A stretch of 7,723 nucleotides of DNA from Candidatus Tayloriibacteriota bacterium (GTDB lineage: Bacteria; Patescibacteriota; Minisyncoccia; Phycocordibacterales; PALSA-1337): contig PMZP01000035.1 in assembly GCA_003170325.1 (NCBI GenBank), positions 2,570 through 10,292 on the forward strand, given 5' to 3'. This document shows positions 4,904 through 7,723 of the stretch, in pieces. The notes under the pieces were generated by a model. That model did not search any database. It was not told the DNA's origin and saw nothing but the letters and a program-made list of their open reading frames with translations. A program made the position numbers and the translations under genes. Each line of letters begins with the position of its first letter. Within the stretch, counting starts at the first letter, position 1.

Positions 4904-6039
4904 CTGTTGAGCGCCACGGCATAAAGTCCGGCCAATCGCCGACGTTCGGCATGATCACTAAAGCTGACATGAGGCAAGATCGTCTCAATAGAGAGAAGCT
5001 CAACCGTGGCCTCGGGATACGATTGGCGAAGGCTCTGTGCAAAGAAATCGTCATGGGCCAGAGCGGAGACCACGCATCGGAGCTTCATCATCGACATGGC
5101 GCCTTGCTGGCCAAGGATCTTTTGCAATTCCCGGCCCCATCCGGCGGAAATAGAACGGATGACATCGGCTTGTCCCGCCGCGTGCGTCGCATCCAGATGT
5201 CCGCCGACATAGAGAGTCAGCATGGACTCAGCCGCCTGCTCAGCCGTACCGGTGGCTAAAGCAATCTTCCTCACTAGGGTGCGGACGCCGAATGGATATG
5301 ATCCGAAGAAGACGCAGTCATGATCGTTCATGACGGCCACATCGGTCAGCTCTCCGTGGATGTGCGCTAGCGTATAGGTGCCGTGATCCGGCAGGCAGAT
5401 TCGCATGCCGATGAATTGCAGAAGCAGAGACGAATGAAAGTAGATGGAGTTCTGGTGAAAGGTCCCGCAGGCTTCCTTTAGGCGCTCGATCATCCGGTCA
5501 CCGGCCAAGCTCATGGTGTATGAGACTTCGACCGTACCGGCATTCTTGCCGATCCAAGCGGCCATCGAATACCCGTTCAATCTGACATCGAAGATCTTCT
5601 CTTCGATCACCCTGACTGGCTGACCGCCGGCTGGCATCATTTTGGCGCGTTCCTCCTCGATCAGCCGCTCGACATAGGCTTTACTGATCGGCATTTCCTT
5701 CGGCAATTGGGCCGAGAGCGTCTTGGCCTGGGACACGATCCAAGGCGATGAAAGCGCGAAATGAATAGCCGTGATCTTTTTTGGAACACCCTCGGATGAA
5801 TGGCGAGCGTGCAGATTACGTAAACAGGCATCTCGAGTCTCCGACACAGCCCGTAAGGTCATCTTGGTGAGATAATTGGAATCGGTATGCGGCTTCAAAA
5901 GTATGTTGGCATTATAAATGAAGATGACGTTCGGCAACGTCCCTTTCCTCACGAGGACCAATGAGCCACGGACGATCGAGCTTTGGACATCGAGAATGAG
6001 GATCAGATTTGAGGTACTTTTACTAGAGAACAAAGGCAT
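4894..6039 (-). CDS. FtsA/PilM-like actin-fold protein with degenerate nucleotide site
   Basis: This 381-residue soluble protein looks like a divergent member of the FtsA/PilM branch of the actin-like ATPases. The N-terminal L-I-L-I-L-D-V-Q-S-S-I-V-R-G-S-L-V (12-28) resembles the phosphate-1 strand-turn, with Asp17 kept. V-S-Y-T-M-S-L-A-G-D-R-M-I-E-R-L-K (172-188) and the stretch around 200-210 fit the middle of the fold. Residues 224-260 (L-A-H-I-H-G-E-L-T-D-V-A-V, then F-G-S-Y-P-F-G-V-R-T-L-V-R-K-I-A) resemble phosphate-2, but the expected D-x-G is H226-x-H228. The C-terminal L-A-G-L-Y-A-V-A-L-N-S-M resembles the PilM/FtsA end. It has no signal peptide or membrane segment. It is followed 26 bases later by a membrane protein, as PilM is by PilN. 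A scaffold role in envelope assembly or division is inference; homology is moderate and needs a profile search. Confidence 0.6.
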   Translation of the reverse strand: MPLFSSKSTSNLILILDVQSSIVRGSLVLVRKGTLPNVIFIYNANILLKPHTDSNYLTKMTLRAVSETRDACLRNLHARHSSEGVPKKITAIHFALSSPWIVSQAKTLSAQLPKEMPISKAYVERLIEEERAKMMPAGGQPVRVIEEKIFDVRLNGYSMAAWIGKNAGTVEVSYTMSLAGDRMIERLKEACGTFHQNSIYFHSSLLLQFIGMRICLPDHGTYTLAHIHGELTDVAVMNDHDCVFFGSYPFGVRTLVRKIALATGTAEQAAESMLTLYVGGHLDATHAAGQADVIRSISAGWGRELQKILGQQGAMSMMKLRCVVSALAHDDFFAQSLRQSYPEATVELLSIETILPHVSFSDHAERRRLAGLYAVALNSMI

Positions 6040-6045
6040 GAATGA

Positions 6046-6056
6046 ATTATATCATA
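6046..6056 (-). promoter_or_regulatory. Extended -10 promoter giving a leaderless mRNA for the actin-like gene
   Basis: The minus strand reads TATGATATAAT: a perfect TATAAT (6051-6046) preceded by TGN (6054-6052). Exactly six bases (6045-6040) separate it from the ATG at 6039, so the expected +1 is the A of the start codon. There is no Shine-Dalgarno motif to compete with a leaderless reading. No -35 match is seen, which extended -10 promoters tolerate. Confidence 0.6.
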
Positions 6057-6063
6057 ATAAACA

Positions 6064-6078
6064 GCGACAGATAGTCGC
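6064..6078 (-). terminator. Small hairpin after alaS, possible weak terminator
   Basis: On the minus strand GCGAC-TATCT-GTCGC forms a 5-bp GC-rich stem with a 5-base loop, followed by TGTTTATTA. It lies 34 bases past the alaS stop and just upstream of the next promoter. The stem is short and the T-run is interrupted, so it may equally be an operator or chance. Confidence 0.25.
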
Positions 6079-6112
6079 ATGATCGCTCGAAGGCATCATT
6101 CACCAAGCAATA

Positions 6113-7723
6113 TTATGAAAGTACTGCCTTGATACGTCTCACTCCCTGCGCCACCGCTTCTTCTTTCTGGATCTTGAAATGCCACTTGCCTTCCGGTCCG
6201 GCCAATTCAGACGTGTTCTTGACATGCGGACCACCGCAGAATTCTTTTGAATAAGCTTTGACTAAGTCTTCGACGACTGGCGGATTGGAAGCTGGTCCGA
6301 TGAAATAGACGGAAATCTCATCTCCATATTTTTCAGCGAAGAAGTGCCTAGCGCCAGTTTTTTCGGCTTCGGCTCGCGGCATTATGATCTGATTCATTGG
6401 CAACGCGGCGGCGATCTTCTCATTGACGATGTTCTCCACCTTCTTCTTCTCGTCATCTGTCATCTTCGCACCATACGTGAAGTCGAATCGTAATCGCTCT
6501 GTAGTGATATTCGAGCCCTTCTGCATTACACCGTCGCCGAGAACATCATGCAGAGCTTGATGCAATAGATGTGTGGCAGTGTGATACCTCACCACCATCG
6601 GATCATTCGCATCCGCCAGTCCTCCCTTGAATTTCTGCGAGGCGCCGGAACGGGAAAGGGCTTGATGGGCTTTGAATTTAGCGTCAAAATCTTTCGTATC
6701 AATATTGATTCCCTTTTCTTTAGCTAGCTCCAATGTCAATTCAAGAGGAAATCCGTAGCTTGAGAACAATGTGAATGCATCAACGCCTTTCTCGAATTCT
6801 CTAAGACCTTGCTTTAGTGTTATACGGAAATTGATTTCTTCGTCCGCTATAATACGGCGGATTGACTCACCATTATCTACAGACATTAACTTATACACTC
6901 CTGAATATATAGTTTGAATGATCCCAACCAGAGGCACTAAAGCTGATGATATCTGTTGTTCTTTATTCATTTGAAGCTTATCGGAATAGACAACAGCTCT
7001 ACGTATGATTTTTCTCAAAACATATCCTCTTCCATTTTTATCTGGAATGATTCCATCTGCCACCATGAAAGCGGCGGCTCTCATGTGATCAGCAACGATC
7101 CTCGCTGATCTAAATTCCCAATTCTTAGAATACTCCCTGATCTTATCCATCACCGGCTTCAGCAAATCTGTATCATAGATATTGTCGACTGGCGGCGTCG
7201 CTAATGCCATCGCAAGTCTTTCAAGACCAGCTCCGGTATCAACAGACGGTTTCGGAAGATTACCGATGATCTTTCCGTCTTTCTTCTCGTACTGCATAAA
7301 GACATCGTTCCAAACCTCGACGACCTGGTGCTTGGAATCGGCCTCGACGAATTGCTCGCGAGTGATTCCCTTTCCGCCAAAGAATGGCTTGCCGGTCTTG
7401 GGATCGCCGATGTCATAATACATCTCCGTATCTGGACCGCATGGACCATTCTCTCCTGCTTCCCACCAATTCATGTCGGCTGGCATGAAAAAGATGCGGC
7501 TCTTCTCACCTTTCAATGAATCGCCGCTTGCATCGTTAACTCCATTCTTCTTGAATACCTCGCGCCAAATATCCGCGGCTTCGTCATCGCGCTTTGCATT
7601 AGAATCGCCTTCAAAGACAGTGACATACAGTCGATTTGGATCAAGTCCGAATCCACGGTCACCAGGTGTCTCGCTCTTGGATGTCAGCAATTCATAACTC
7701 CATTCGATCGCTTCTTTCTTGAA
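6113..7723 (-). CDS. alaS: Alanine--tRNA ligase, 5' end outside window; lacks C-Ala domain
   Basis: This is the last 536 codons of AlaRS, which charges tRNA-Ala and clears mischarged Ser/Gly. The frame is open to the window edge: codons before 7690 continue as F-K-K-E-A-I-E-W-S-Y-E, matching AlaRS near E. coli residue 100-110. Visible blocks are the class II motif region N-W-W-E-A-G-E-N-G-P-C-G-P-D-T-E, motif 3 (V-D-T-G-A-G-L-E-R-L), the tRNA-recognition segment (R-I-V-A-D-H-M-R-A-A-A-F, N-R/G-R-G-Y-V-L-R-K-I-I-R-R-A), and the editing domain with H-T-A-T-H (6569-6583) and C-G-G-P-H (6224-6238, usually CGGTH). The protein ends A-Q-G-V-R-R-I-K-A-V-L-S, right after the editing domain, so the coiled linker and C-Ala domain are absent; full length is estimated near 640 versus about 875 in E. 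coli. The stop is clean, so this looks native. Confidence 0.97.
   Translation of the reverse strand, partial: FKKEAIEWSYELLTSKSETPGDRGFGLDPNRLYVTVFEGDSNAKRDDEAADIWREVFKKNGVNDASGDSLKGEKSRIFFMPADMNWWEAGENGPCGPDTEMYYDIGDPKTGKPFFGGKGITREQFVEADSKHQVVEVWNDVFMQYEKKDGKIIGNLPKPSVDTGAGLERLAMALATPPVDNIYDTDLLKPVMDKIREYSKNWEFRSARIVADHMRAAAFMVADGIIPDKNGRGYVLRKIIRRAVVYSDKLQMNKEQQISSALVPLVGIIQTIYSGVYKLMSVDNGESIRRIIADEEINFRITLKQGLREFEKGVDAFTLFSSYGFPLELTLELAKEKGINIDTKDFDAKFKAHQALSRSGASQKFKGGLADANDPMVVRYHTATHLLHQALHDVLGDGVMQKGSNITTERLRFDFTYGAKMTDDEKKKVENIVNEKIAAALPMNQIIMPRAEAEKTGARHFFAEKYGDEISVYFIGPASNPPVVEDLVKAYSKEFCGGPHVKNTSELAGPEGKWHFKIQKEEAVAQGVRRIKAVLS

Noticed and set aside
6040..6112. The alaS-actin-like gap as a tRNA or riboswitch
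   Set aside because: The 73 bases show only one 5-bp hairpin and a promoter; no cloverleaf, T-loop consensus or larger structured element is present.
7201..7449. 82-codon minus-strand frame inside alaS
   Set aside because: It is out of frame with alaS and overlaps the conserved catalytic motifs; no independent coding signal.
7688..7690. TTG at 7690 as the alaS start codon
   Set aside because: The frame stays open upstream, and the residues there (F-K-K-E-A-I-E-W-S-Y-E) match internal AlaRS sequence, so the true start lies beyond the window.

Overview
This window looks like chromosomal DNA from a reduced-genome bacterium of the Patescibacteria (Candidate Phyla Radiation), possibly near the Paceibacteria/Parcubacteria. 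That placement is inferred by eye from protein character and gene order: an infA-rpmJ-rpsM-rpsK-rpsD-rpoA-rplQ-rplM cluster, directly preceded by a FtsA/PilM-like protein and a membrane-anchored baseplate-J-like protein of a type seen in these genomes. I ran no search. All ten complete genes and both partial genes lie on the minus strand, so transcription runs from high to low coordinates. Coding density is very high; the longest gene-free gaps are only about 50 to 80 bases.

Layout in transcription order. (1) 7723-6113: alaS, cut at its 5' end by the window edge; the protein stops right after the editing domain and has no C-Ala domain. (2) 6112-6040: a 73-base gap with a small hairpin and an extended -10 promoter placed so that the transcript would start on the A of the next ATG. 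(3) 6039-4894 and 4867-3509: two accessory genes, an actin-fold protein with a degenerate nucleotide site and a single-pass membrane protein with a baseplate-J-like external segment. (4) 3508-3430: a promoter region for the ribosomal cluster. (5) 3429-1: infA, rpmJ, rpsM, rpsK, rpsD, rpoA, rplQ and the first 66 codons of rplM, separated by 1 to 53 bases or overlapping by 4, with an extra promoter between rpsD and rpoA.

The cluster encodes translation initiation factor IF-1, small-subunit proteins S13, S11 and S4, large-subunit proteins L36, L17 and L13, and the RNA polymerase alpha subunit, so it couples ribosome and RNA polymerase supply. AlaRS provides alanyl-tRNA to the same translation machinery. 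The two-gene accessory module is the least understood part: a cytoplasmic actin-like protein followed by an inner-membrane protein with a basic cytoplasmic tail resembles the PilM/PilN or FtsA/membrane-anchor logic, but its function is unknown.

The main oddities are the lack of any convincing Shine-Dalgarno sequence before the ten visible start codons, -10 boxes located exactly six bases before two start codons (leaderless geometry), the loss of catalytic-type residues in the actin-like protein, and the short AlaRS. I saw no CRISPR array, tRNA, insertion sequence or defence system.
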